From CAZIMM01 sp964540415 (GTDB lineage Bacteria; Bacillota; Clostridia; Oscillospirales; Acutalibacteraceae), in the NCBI GenBank assembly GCA_964540415.1, contig CAZIMM010000002.1, positions 12,216 to 76,215 on the forward strand: DNA of 64,000 bases, given 5' to 3'. The notes under the pieces are model-generated. The model had not been told where the DNA came from, did no database searches, and saw only the letters and a program-made list of their open reading frames with translations. A program made the translations under genes and the position numbers. Of the stretch, positions 8,670 to 16,338 are shown in pieces (the stretch's first letter is position 1; every line of letters begins with the position of its first letter).

Positions 8670-9496
8670 AAACTCTGTATGTTTCAGACCTCGACGGCAC
8701 ATTGCTGACGCCGGATATCGAGGTGTCGGATTTCACCGCGGAGACCCTCAATCGCCTTATCGCAAGGGGATTGAACTTCAGCGTCGCAACTGCGCGAACC
8801 GCATTCACAGTGATGCCCATTTTGAATAAAATCAATCTCAACGTGCCGCTTATTTTGATGAACGGCACTGTTGTTTTTGATGCGCAAAAAAGGGAATACC
8901 TGAAGACGGATTACCTGCCGGAAACGGCCGCGCAGGCACTTTTCGAAACGTTGAAAAAGAACAACGCGTCCGGCTTTGTTTATGTCATTGAGGACGGTGT
9001 ACTCAAATCCTGTTATGAAAAGCTCGACAATGAGCACTCACGGGTGTTCATGGAGGAGCGCAAAAAGAAATACAGCAAAAGCTTCACAAAGCTGGAAAGC
9101 TATTCGGTCATCAATAAGGGAAATATTGTTTTTTTCTCCTATGCCGACACTTTTGAAAAGGTTTCTCCGATTAAGGAGGAGCTTGAGAAGCGGGATGATC
9201 TGCATGTGGAGTTTTATCACGACATTTACGCCGACGGAATGTGGTTTCTCGAGGTCTGCAATCCCGCAGCGTCAAAGAGGTCGGCGCTCGATTTTCTGCG
9301 GGCTTACGGCGGTTACGAAAAGGTGGTCAGCTTCGGAGACAATCTCAACGATGTCCCGCTTTTTTCGGGCAGTGATGTTTCCTGCGCAATGGCAAACGCA
9401 AAGCCGGGCGCAATAGAGAAAGCGGACTTTGTTATTCTCGGCAACGACCGTGACGGTGTTGCAAGATGGATTGAGGAGGACTTCGCAAATGGCTGA
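8666..9496 (+). CDS. HAD-superfamily hydrolase (Cof type)
   Basis: 276 residues. Motif I is VSDLDGTLL with the nucleophile and acid Asp residues. A large type II cap follows, and motif IV is SFGDNLNDVPLF near residue 220, as in Cof/YwtE/YidA sugar-phosphate phosphatases. Its start overlaps the serA stop by 4 bases and its end overlaps rlmD by 8. That position makes phosphoserine phosphatase a possibility, since no serB is visible here, but Cof-type enzymes usually act on sugar phosphates or FMN, so the substrate is unassigned. Confidence 0.82.
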   Translation: MKTLYVSDLDGTLLTPDIEVSDFTAETLNRLIARGLNFSVATARTAFTVMPILNKINLNVPLILMNGTVVFDAQKREYLKTDYLPETAAQALFETLKKNNASGFVYVIEDGVLKSCYEKLDNEHSRVFMEERKKKYSKSFTKLESYSVINKGNIVFFSYADTFEKVSPIKEELEKRDDLHVEFYHDIYADGMWFLEVCNPAASKRSALDFLRAYGGYEKVVSFGDNLNDVPLFSGSDVSCAMANAKPGAIEKADFVILGNDRDGVARWIEEDFANG

Positions 9497-10637
9497 ACAG
9501 AGCTGTCCTCACAGCAAAAAATGCGGCGGCTGCCAGCTGAGCAACATGACCTATGAAAAGCAGCTGAAATTCAAGCAGGTCAAGGTGTCGCGCCTTCTGC
9601 AAAAATACAGGCGTGTGCGTCCGATAATCGGTATGGACAATCCTACGCATTACCGCTGCAAGGTGCAGGCGGCGTTCGGCACAACGCGCTCCGGCAAAAT
9701 AATTTCCGGAGTTTATCAGTCGGGCACACACAGCATTGTCTGTGTGGACAGCTGCATGATTGAAGACGAAAAGTCGGATGAAATCATTGTCACGGTGCGC
9801 ACTCTTCTGGGAAAATTTCGCCTGACAGCTTACAATGAGCGCACAGGTGAGGGCTTTTTGCGGCACGTTCTTGTCAGACGCGGACACAACAGCGGCGAAA
9901 TAATGGTTGTGCTTGTCACGGCGACGCCGATGTTCCCGTCGCGGAAAAACTTTGTCGGGGCTTTGCTGAAGGCACACCCGGAAATCACCACAATCGTGCA
10001 GAACATAAATTCCGCGGCGACAAGTCTTGTTCTGGGCAAAAGCCAGAGGATTCTTTACGGCAACGGAACAATTGAGGACAGTCTGTGCGGCTGTGTTTTT
10101 CGTATTTCACCTGCCTCGTTTTATCAGATAAATCCGAGTCAGACCGAAATCCTATATTCAAAGGCCGTTGAATTCGCCGGGCTCACAGGGAGTGAAACTG
10201 TGATTGACGCTTATTGCGGAGTCGGCACAATCGGGCTTATCGCGGCAAAAAGCGCAGACAGGGTAATCGGTGTTGAACTGAATGAAGACGCGGTGCGGGA
10301 CGCAAGGGCAAACGCAAAGCGCAACGCAATCGAAAACGCCTCGTTTTTCTGCGCCGACGCCGGAGAATTCATGTCCGGCATGGCGGATGCCGGTGAACGG
10401 GCTCAGGTTGTTTTCATGGACCCTCCGAGGGCGGGCAGCAGCGAAAAGTTTCTGTCCTCGCTTAAAAAGCTTTCGCCGGACAGGGTGGTGTATATCTCCT
10501 GCAACCCCGAAACTCTCGAGCGTGATTTGCAGAGCCTGACAAAGAAATCATACACCGTAACGGCAATTCAGCCGGTTGATATGTTCCCGTACACACACCA
10601 CATCGAGGTTGTGGTTCTGCTTACAAAGATTAAATAA
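9489..10637 (+). CDS. rlmD: 23S rRNA (uracil-C5)-methyltransferase, RlmD/RlmCD type
   Basis: 382 residues from the ATG at 9489, which overlaps the HAD gene by 8 bases. The N-terminus carries CPHSKKCGGCQLSNMTYEKQ, the cysteine cluster of the 4Fe-4S site. The SAM loop is DAYCGVGTIGLIAAK with VIGVELNEDAV after it; FMDPPRAG and the catalytic Cys in VYISCNPETLERD complete the TrmA/RumA family signature. It methylates a uracil such as U1939 of 23S rRNA. It starts directly at the Fe-S motif and lacks the N-terminal TRAM domain found in many homologues. Confidence 0.9.
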   Translation: MAEQSCPHSKKCGGCQLSNMTYEKQLKFKQVKVSRLLQKYRRVRPIIGMDNPTHYRCKVQAAFGTTRSGKIISGVYQSGTHSIVCVDSCMIEDEKSDEIIVTVRTLLGKFRLTAYNERTGEGFLRHVLVRRGHNSGEIMVVLVTATPMFPSRKNFVGALLKAHPEITTIVQNINSAATSLVLGKSQRILYGNGTIEDSLCGCVFRISPASFYQINPSQTEILYSKAVEFAGLTGSETVIDAYCGVGTIGLIAAKSADRVIGVELNEDAVRDARANAKRNAIENASFFCADAGEFMSGMADAGERAQVVFMDPPRAGSSEKFLSSLKKLSPDRVVYISCNPETLERDLQSLTKKSYTVTAIQPVDMFPYTHHIEVVVLLTKIK

Positions 10638-10657
10638 AACAGCAAGAGGCGTACCTG

Positions 10658-11419
10658 ATGAAAAAGCACGGAAAAAAAACTGCGGACACAAAAAAAGTGA
10701 AGGAAAAGGGCTTTGCTCATTCTGTCGCGTCGGCGTTTCCCTATACGATACCGGTTATGGCGGGATATCTGTTCATCGGCTTTGCTTTCGGAGTCATGTT
10801 CCAGGAAAAGGGATATAACTTTTTGTGGGCGGGTCTTGCAAGCCTCCTGATTTATGCAGGAAGCGGACAGTATCTTGCCGTGAATTTTTTCTTGCCCGGT
10901 GTGAGCTTCCTTCAAATAATTTTCCTTGAGTTCATGCTCAATGTGCGCCACATATTTTTCGGCCTTTCAATGCTTGAACGCTTCGGCAAGATGGGCAAAA
11001 AGAGACCGTACATGATTTTCTCTCTGACCGATGAAACATATTCCCTGTTCTGCCTGACAAAAATTCCGAAGGACGTTGACGAAAACACTTTCATGCTCGC
11101 AATTGCGATGATGAATCAGAGCTATTGGATAATCGGTTCAATGATAGGAGCGGTTGTCGGTTCGGCAATCGCGTTCAATACAACCGGAATTGATTTTGCA
11201 ATGACCGCGCTTTTTGTCGTGATTTTCGTGGAACAGTGGCTGACAAGCGAAAAGCATCTTCCCGCACTGATAGGAATCGGAAGCGCACTGCTCTGTCTGA
11301 TTGCTTTCGGGCAGACAAATTTCATTCTTCCGTCAATGGCATGCATCGCAATTCTGCTGCTGTCCTGCAAAAAAATAATTGAACCGAAAAAGGAAGGAGA
11401 GATGAGCGATGCCGATTAG
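10658..11419 (+). CDS. azlC: AzlC family branched-chain amino acid exporter subunit
   Basis: 253 residues with several hydrophobic segments and the family signature A-FPYTIPVMAGYLFIGFAFG, then YAGSGQYLAVNF and MLNVRHIFFGLSM. AzlC is the large subunit of the AzlCD permease, which exports branched-chain amino acids or analogues. It lies 20 bases after rlmD, with an 11-base overlap into azlD. The first 25 residues are strongly basic and precede the first membrane span, fitting a cytoplasmic N-terminus. Confidence 0.9.
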   Translation: MKKHGKKTADTKKVKEKGFAHSVASAFPYTIPVMAGYLFIGFAFGVMFQEKGYNFLWAGLASLLIYAGSGQYLAVNFFLPGVSFLQIIFLEFMLNVRHIFFGLSMLERFGKMGKKRPYMIFSLTDETYSLFCLTKIPKDVDENTFMLAIAMMNQSYWIIGSMIGAVVGSAIAFNTTGIDFAMTALFVVIFVEQWLTSEKHLPALIGIGSALLCLIAFGQTNFILPSMACIAILLLSCKKIIEPKKEGEMSDAD

Positions 11420-11750
11420 TGTCGGAAAGTCCTTGCTTGTGATTGCCGTAACGGCATTGACAGTGTTTTTTACAAGAGCCATTCCGTTCATCTTCTTTCC
11501 GAAAGGCAGAAAAATTCCTCCCATTGTTCAGTATCTCGGAAAGGTTCTTCCGCCGGCTGTGATGGGAATGCTCGTGGTTTACTGCCTGAAAGCGGTCAAT
11601 CCTCTCGGCTACCCGTACGGTTTGCCGGAGGCAATTGCAATTGTCGTTGTGGTTGCGCTGCACGCATGGAAGCGTAACAATCTGCTGAGCATCGGGGTCG
11701 GAACGGTTCTGTATATGGTTTTGGTTCAGGTGGTGTTCATACCGCGCTGA
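11409..11750 (+). CDS. azlD: AzlD small permease subunit
   Basis: 113 residues with three or four hydrophobic segments, the usual AzlD size. TFFTRAIPFIFF-like (here VFFTRAIPFIFFPKGRKIP) near the N-terminus and the region LGKVLPPAVMGMLVVYCL fit the family. It overlaps azlC by 11 bases, so the two subunits are translationally coupled. No terminator is evident after it. Confidence 0.88.
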   Translation: MPISVGKSLLVIAVTALTVFFTRAIPFIFFPKGRKIPPIVQYLGKVLPPAVMGMLVVYCLKAVNPLGYPYGLPEAIAIVVVVALHAWKRNNLLSIGVGTVLYMVLVQVVFIPR

Positions 11751-11818
11751 AAAGCTCACTCCTGACTGTGCGCTCATTCCGAATAAATCCGGGAAAGCAT
11801 TCAATTTTGAAATTGCTA

Positions 11819-11847
11819 TTGACAGCAGGAGGAATTTATTGTAATAT
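11819..11847 (+). promoter_or_regulatory. Sigma-A promoter of the Cys-repeat lipoprotein
   Basis: TTGACA (11819-11824), 17 bases, TAATAT (11842-11847). A second possible -10 (TATAAT at 11855) lies close by. Transcription would start about 110 bases before the ORF, leaving a long leader. Confidence 0.65.
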
Positions 11848-11860
11848 CATTATGTATAAT

Positions 11861-11964
11861 ATTGAACATACATATATTTCGAAAAGGGGATATTTGGGCA
11901 GATGATGTGCCTGCGGCGCATTCTCCCAAACACGGCATATGCCGGAAAGGGTTGATAATTAACA
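11861..11964 (+). other. Structured 5' leader, unassigned
   Basis: The roughly 100-base leader contains TTTGGG and CCCAAA arms that can enclose a GC-rich internal hairpin, followed by the perfect palindrome CGGCATATGCCG. I do not recognise a known riboswitch class in it. It may be a regulatory RNA element or a translational control structure. Confidence 0.35.
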
Positions 11965-12963
11965 ATGAAAAAGCGCGGTTTGATTTTGGTATGTACCTTG
12001 TTGTTGCTGCTTTCATTCGGCTGCGGTGCAACTCCCGCTCAGTCGGATAAAACGACGAACGGCGATGATACTACGGATAACAATGCATCGACAACAGTCG
12101 GTGACAAAGCAAACGTTGCGGTTACGACGGAGTGGGAAACTCTTGCGCCGACCGGCGAAGCAACAACAGCCGGAGAAACAACCGTCGCTCAGACGACAAA
12201 GTGTGACCATGAATTCCTTGACCCCAACTGCCAGCGCCCCGTAACCTGCAAAAAGTGCGGAGCGACCCGCGGCAAAGTCGGCGTTCACGAATTCCTCTTT
12301 GCAACGTGCTACCGTGAAAAGGTCTGCAAGGTCTGCGGTTATGTTGCAAGCGGAAAGATTGACCATATCTATTCCGAGGCAACCTGCACCAAGCCCGCAA
12401 CCTGCATTATGTGCGGTTTAACCAAAGGTGATGTTCTGCCGCATGATCTGACGGATGCAACCTGCACCTCTCCGAGAAGATGCCGCAACTGTCATTACTA
12501 TGTTCCCAACTCAGAACTCGGGCACGATTACACCGAGGCAACCTGTGACGAACCCGCAACCTGCAGAAGATGCGGCAAAGTCAGAGGAGGCACTCTTAAG
12601 CATACATTTGAGTTTTCCTGCATGAAGGGTCAGTACTGCACAAAGTGCGGTTATGTTGTACCCGGTACGTTCGGGCATGATTTCAAAGCGGCAACCTGCA
12701 CAACTCCGAAAGTTTGTGTCAACTGCGGAGAGACCAGAGGCTCCGCGTTGGGTCATACTAGTGCCGGCCCCGCAACCTGCACCTCTCCCGAGGTGTGCAG
12801 AACCTGCGGAAAGACAATCAGCAAGGCACTGGGGCACAACTACATTGCCGCAACCTGCATGACTCCGAAAACCTGCGTGCGCTGCGGTGCAACTGTCGGT
12901 TCACCTGTCAAGCACAAGTATGTTAACGGATATTGCACAATGTGCGGAAGTCCTAAGGTTTAA
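11965..12963 (+). CDS. Lipoprotein with ten Cys/His tandem repeats
   Basis: 332 residues. A signal peptide with lipobox (LLLLLSFGC, Cys 20) predicts membrane anchoring on the outer face. A Thr-rich linker to about residue 73 follows. The rest is nine full repeats of 24-28 residues plus a short tenth, with the pattern H-x-[FY]-x2-A-T-C-x2-P-x2-C-x2-C-G-x3-G. Each unit offers one His and three Cys, which suggests a metal site, perhaps zinc, or extracellular disulfides. Similar repeats occur in Clostridia surface proteins, but I know of no function. A terminator follows immediately, so it is monocistronic. Confidence 0.75.
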   Translation: MKKRGLILVCTLLLLLSFGCGATPAQSDKTTNGDDTTDNNASTTVGDKANVAVTTEWETLAPTGEATTAGETTVAQTTKCDHEFLDPNCQRPVTCKKCGATRGKVGVHEFLFATCYREKVCKVCGYVASGKIDHIYSEATCTKPATCIMCGLTKGDVLPHDLTDATCTSPRRCRNCHYYVPNSELGHDYTEATCDEPATCRRCGKVRGGTLKHTFEFSCMKGQYCTKCGYVVPGTFGHDFKAATCTTPKVCVNCGETRGSALGHTSAGPATCTSPEVCRTCGKTISKALGHNYIAATCMTPKTCVRCGATVGSPVKHKYVNGYCTMCGSPKV

Positions 12964-12990
12964 ACTCTTTCAATTCCGTTTTATTAACAG

Positions 12991-13025
12991 CGCCCCATGC
13001 ATATCATTGCAGGGGGTGTTTTTTT
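12991..13025 (+). terminator. Intrinsic terminator after the Cys-repeat lipoprotein
   Basis: CCCC(A)TGCA and TGCAGGGG pair around a six-base loop, with one bulged A, followed by seven T (13019-13025). The 3' arm AGGGGG is also placed 7 bases before the TTG at 13024, a likely start of the next gene. Confidence 0.75.
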
Positions 13026-13758
13026 GTTTTGTACTGTTAACATAGCTGACTTTCAGCGCACGGCGCGGCTGCACAGAAGCTGTGCCGTAAAAAGAATATG
13101 TCCGCAGGGTTTGCCCGAATTCAGAGCAATTGAGCTGAACTGCTCAAAACGCACCGTTGACTGGCACAGGGTGGCGAGGCTTGCACAGCCTTTTGAAAAT
13201 GCCGTGCTGCTCCAAAAGGGGCTTTCTCTGCCCGAAGACTGCGGAATGACCGTGTTCGAGCCGGCGGTTCTGCCGCTCAAGGCTGCCCTTTTTAATGCAG
13301 TTGAGCGTTTGGGAGAGTGCCGTGTGCCTCCGGTCAAAAGGCGGATATGTGTTGTTGACCCGATGGGAATTCTGCCGGATTACATAGACCTGATTATGCC
13401 GCTCGCCGCTGTGGTACGGGTTGTGACAAACACACCCGAACTCTACATCACCGCGGTGCACAGGGTTATGGAAAACTTCGGTGCAGCACTTCCTCTGACT
13501 GCAAGCGCGGCTGTGATTTCCGACAGCCATGCCGTAATAACCGCGCACAGCGAAAAAGTCCGTTGTCTGCCCGGCACGCTTGTCTTTTCCGCCGATGAAG
13601 ATGACGGCACGGTGCCTCTGCCGGTTTACACTTTGCCGGAAAGGTTTGCCGCGGTTTGTTCTGCAAAGACCGATCATTTTCTGTTCGCCTGCGCACTGCA
13701 CGAGCTGTGCGGGGTCAGCGAGAGAGAGTTGTATCACATGCCCGACTCCGTAATATAA
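13024..13758 (+). CDS. Unknown protein upstream of a P-loop ATPase
   Basis: I do not recognise this protein. The open frame begins at 12997, inside the upstream terminator. The TTG at 13024 with AGGGGG 7 bases before it is the best start, giving 244 residues; a TTG near 13105 is the alternative. It has several Cys and His residues (LHRSCAVKRICPQG, HELCG) but no clear zinc motif, and the segment VDPMGILPDYIDLI near the middle could be a Rossmann-like strand-loop. It ends 36 bases before the ATPase gene, on the same strand and probably the same transcript, so the two may act together. Confidence 0.55.
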   Translation: MFCTVNIADFQRTARLHRSCAVKRICPQGLPEFRAIELNCSKRTVDWHRVARLAQPFENAVLLQKGLSLPEDCGMTVFEPAVLPLKAALFNAVERLGECRVPPVKRRICVVDPMGILPDYIDLIMPLAAVVRVVTNTPELYITAVHRVMENFGAALPLTASAAVISDSHAVITAHSEKVRCLPGTLVFSADEDDGTVPLPVYTLPERFAAVCSAKTDHFLFACALHELCGVSERELYHMPDSVI

Positions 13759-13794
13759 TAAGGCATAAGGCTATTTACAGAAAGGCGGAGAAAA

Positions 13795-14886
13795 ATGGTT
13801 GAATTCTTTTTGGGCGCAAACACGCCGGAGGGTTTTCACTCACTGTTCAGTGAGCTGTATGACGCAAATGACGGCTGGAACGCGTACATTATTAAAGGCG
13901 GTCCGGGCACGGGCAAATCCGGGCTGATGAAAAACCTCGCTGCTGCCGCGGATCAGGCGGGTCTGAGCGCCGAAAGGGTGATATGCTCAAGCGACCCGGA
14001 CAGCATTGATGCCGTAATAATCCCGCAGCTGCGTGTCAGCATTGCGGACGGCACCGCTCCCCACGTTATCGAGCCGCAGTACCCGGGAGCAGTCGAGCAG
14101 CTTGTCAACCTCGGAGAATACTGGAACACTGCGGCAATGCGGGAGAACGCAGAAAAGATCATTGAACTGACAAAAATGAACAAGCTCCTGCACAGACGCT
14201 GCACAGGCTTCATCGCAGCCGCAGGCTCTTTGCTTGCCGACAGCCGTCGGCTTGCCTGCTCGTGTGTGATAAAGGAAAAAGCGGAACGCTATGCGCTCCG
14301 CTTTGTGTCGAGGGAATTGGGCACCTTAAACGGCACCGGGAAGGAGTATAAACGCTTCCTGAGCGCAGTCACGCCCAAGGGTTATTACACAAACACACAA
14401 ACCGTACCCGAGCTGAGCGACAGGATCTTTATGCTGTGCGATGAATTCGGCGGGGTGTCGAGTGTGCTTATGCCGCTCATCAAAAAGTACGCGCTTGCCA
14501 ACGGACATAAGGTTATCTCGTGCCTGAATCCTTTCGATCCCAACGGTGCTCCTGAGCAACTGATTTTTCCTGAGAAACGTGTTGCGGTGCTCACTTCGAA
14601 CAGACTGCATCCGTTCAAGGAAATTTCCGCAAGGAACATTCACTCAAAACGATTCACCGACACGGAGGAACTCGCAAAGAAAAAGCACAGGCTGAGCTTC
14701 AACTCAAAGGCGTTTTCCGAGCTGCTCGGAGAAGCCGTTAGCCTGCTGCAGGGCGCAAAGGCAACACACGACAGGCTGGAGGCTCTCTATATTTCGGAGA
14801 TGAGCTTTGAGGGCGTAAATCAGAAATGCGAAAGCTTAAAAAATGAAATCTTCGGAGAATATGAGAAAACTCAGACTCCCGAATAA
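13795..14886 (+). CDS. P-loop ATPase (PRK06851-like)
   Basis: 363 residues. The Walker A motif IIKGGPGTGKSGLMK lies near residue 38, and a long alpha-helical middle follows. The overall layout, with start VEFFLGANTPEGFHSLFSEL, resembles the uncharacterised PRK06851 family found in Clostridia and Bacilli. A second nucleotide-fold segment is suggested by the C-terminal half (HKVISCLNPFDP, VAVLTSNR). No substrate is known. A good AAAGGCGGAG site precedes the ATG. The end overlaps the convergent SDR gene by 16 bases. Confidence 0.7.
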   Translation: MVEFFLGANTPEGFHSLFSELYDANDGWNAYIIKGGPGTGKSGLMKNLAAAADQAGLSAERVICSSDPDSIDAVIIPQLRVSIADGTAPHVIEPQYPGAVEQLVNLGEYWNTAAMRENAEKIIELTKMNKLLHRRCTGFIAAAGSLLADSRRLACSCVIKEKAERYALRFVSRELGTLNGTGKEYKRFLSAVTPKGYYTNTQTVPELSDRIFMLCDEFGGVSSVLMPLIKKYALANGHKVISCLNPFDPNGAPEQLIFPEKRVAVLTSNRLHPFKEISARNIHSKRFTDTEELAKKKHRLSFNSKAFSELLGEAVSLLQGAKATHDRLEALYISEMSFEGVNQKCESLKNEIFGEYEKTQTPE

Positions 14887-15722
14887 GCCGCAAAGCCGCC
14901 GTCAACAGGCAGAACAACACCGGTGATGAACGCGGAGCATTCGCCGTCGCACAAAAAAAGCAGCGCGCCGGTCAGATCTTCGGGTGTACCGAAACGTCCG
15001 AGCGGAGTGTGGCCGAGAATCTTGTCGGAACGGGCGGTGAGAGAACCGTCTTCATTGTAAAGCAGAGCCTTGTTCTGGTTTGTTGAAAAGAAACCAGGTG
15101 CCAGAGCGTTTACGCGGAGACCGACGGGCGCAAAATGCACCGCCATCCACTGCGTGAAGTTTGAAACGGCAGCCTTTGCTGCGGAATAGGCGGGAATGCG
15201 TGTGAGAGGACGGTAGGAGTTCATTGAGGATATGTTCAGGATGCAAACGTCGTCTCTGCCGACCATGTCTTTTGCAAACGCCTGTGTTGTAAGCATTGTA
15301 CCGAGAAAGTTGAGGTTAAAAACAAACTCGATACCCTTGGGGTCAAGATCAAAAAAGGTCTTGACTCCCTCTGCTTTTCCGGCAATGTCGGAAAGCTCGA
15401 GAGTGTCTTTTGTTGTTGTGCCGAGAGGTGAGTTGCCGCCGGCGCCGTTGATGAGAATGTCGCACTTTCCGAAGGCGGAATTCACGGCTTCTCTTGCCGC
15501 TGCAAGGCTTTCCGGCTCAAGCACGTTGCAGGCAACGGCAATTGCCGTGCCGCCGCTTGCGGTAATCTCGTCCGCAACAGCCTGTGCCGCATCCGCTCTT
15601 AGATCGAGCACGGCAACCTTCGCTCCGCATCCGGCGAGATCTTTTGCAAAACCGCTGCAAAGCACTCCGCCTGCGCCGGTGATAACAGCAACCTTGTTCT
15701 GAAGATTCTCATGCTTAACCAT
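14871..15722 (-). CDS. SDR oxidoreductase, D-mannonate oxidoreductase-like
   Basis: 283 residues, classical short-chain dehydrogenase: cofactor loop ITGAGGVLCSGFA, the NAG-like INGAGGN, the catalytic Ser in ISSMNS and YSAAKAA with Tyr and Lys. The long insertion between the NAG motif and the catalytic Ser (about residues 95-150) is typical of the Gram-positive D-mannonate/fructuronate oxidoreductases of the UxuB/YjmF type, which act in hexuronate breakdown. No uxuA or uxaC is in the window, so the substrate stays inferred. CGGAGAG precedes the ATG. It lies downstream of the HPr terminator and may have its own promoter. Confidence 0.72.
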   Translation of the reverse strand: MVKHENLQNKVAVITGAGGVLCSGFAKDLAGCGAKVAVLDLRADAAQAVADEITASGGTAIAVACNVLEPESLAAAREAVNSAFGKCDILINGAGGNSPLGTTTKDTLELSDIAGKAEGVKTFFDLDPKGIEFVFNLNFLGTMLTTQAFAKDMVGRDDVCILNISSMNSYRPLTRIPAYSAAKAAVSNFTQWMAVHFAPVGLRVNALAPGFFSTNQNKALLYNEDGSLTARSDKILGHTPLGRFGTPEDLTGALLFLCDGECSAFITGVVLPVDGGFAAYSGV

Positions 15723-15775
15723 TTTTATCTCTCCGTTTCAAAAAAATAGATTAAAGTGTTGCCTTCCTAAGTGAA

Positions 15776-15811
15776 AACCCCTGTGTCGCTCAAAAGAGGG
15801 ACACGGGGGTT
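15776..15811 (-). terminator. Terminator of the HPr gene
   Basis: A 12-bp stem (AACCCCTGTGTC against GACACGGGGGTT, one G-T wobble) with a 12-base loop. Read on the minus strand it is followed by a short TTTT. It lies 35 bases after the HPr stop. Confidence 0.65.
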
Positions 15812-15846
15812 GCTGCACATATCCTGCGCAAAAATATTATCGGCTT

Positions 15847-16110
15847 TTATTCGGAAAAACCGGATTCAACGAGCTTGACAAGTTCGTCAACAGCAAGATT
15901 TTCGTCTGAACCGCCGGCAATAATGCGGATATCGGTTCCGCCCATAATTCCGAGGGAAAGCACGCCGAGCAGACTCTTTGCGTTGACTCTGCGTTCCTCT
16001 TTTTCGACCCAGATGGAGGATTTAAACTCGTTTGCCTTCTGGATGAAAAAGGTTGCAGGACGAGCGTGAAGCCCAACCTGATTCTGGACTGTTACATCTT
16101 TAACATACAT
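15847..16110 (-). CDS. HPr-family phosphocarrier protein
   Basis: 87 residues from the ATG at 16110, the size of HPr. GLHARPA contains the His-15 phosphorylated by enzyme I, and VNAKSLLGVLSLG contains the regulatory Ser-46 region targeted by HPr kinase in Firmicutes. Both sites are intact, so it can serve in PTS phosphotransfer and catabolite control. It is transcribed alone, from the promoter at 16178-16205 to the terminator at 15776. No enzyme I or HPr kinase gene is in the window. Several Glu residues at 35-41 (VEKEERR) make the surface next to Ser-46 more charged than in the B. subtilis protein. Confidence 0.9.
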   Translation of the reverse strand: MYVKDVTVQNQVGLHARPATFFIQKANEFKSSIWVEKEERRVNAKSLLGVLSLGIMGGTDIRIIAGGSDENLAVDELVKLVESGFSE

Positions 16111-16177
16111 ATAAATATTTCTCCCACACTCAAAATATACTGTGTTTAGGCGAGTGAACACACTCGTTATAGTACAT

Positions 16178-16205
16178 ATTATATCACAAAATCATCAAAC
16201 GTCAA
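16178..16205 (-). promoter_or_regulatory. Sigma-A promoter of the HPr gene
   Basis: On the minus strand TTGACG (16205-16200), a 16-base spacer and TATAAT (16183-16178). A small hairpin (CGAGTG/CACTCG) lies in the leader near 16150-16166. Confidence 0.72.
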
Positions 16206-16338
16206 TGATATCCGAAGCCCTCAAAGATAATTCAGCTTGTATTCCAAACATGGGCTTTGTGCACGTTTTTAATTTGTGCAGGTTGACCAGATAAAAAATT
16301 GAATTTTGTGCGATTTGCCTGAATTATTTTTTATGGAA

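Noticed and set aside
11861..11964. A cyclic-di-GMP or other known riboswitch
   Set aside because: The arms and palindrome do not show the conserved core of any class that I can recognise.
12184..12951. Periodic repeats that might suggest a CRISPR array
   Set aside because: The repeats are coding, of uneven length and without unique spacers; they form the Cys/His protein units.
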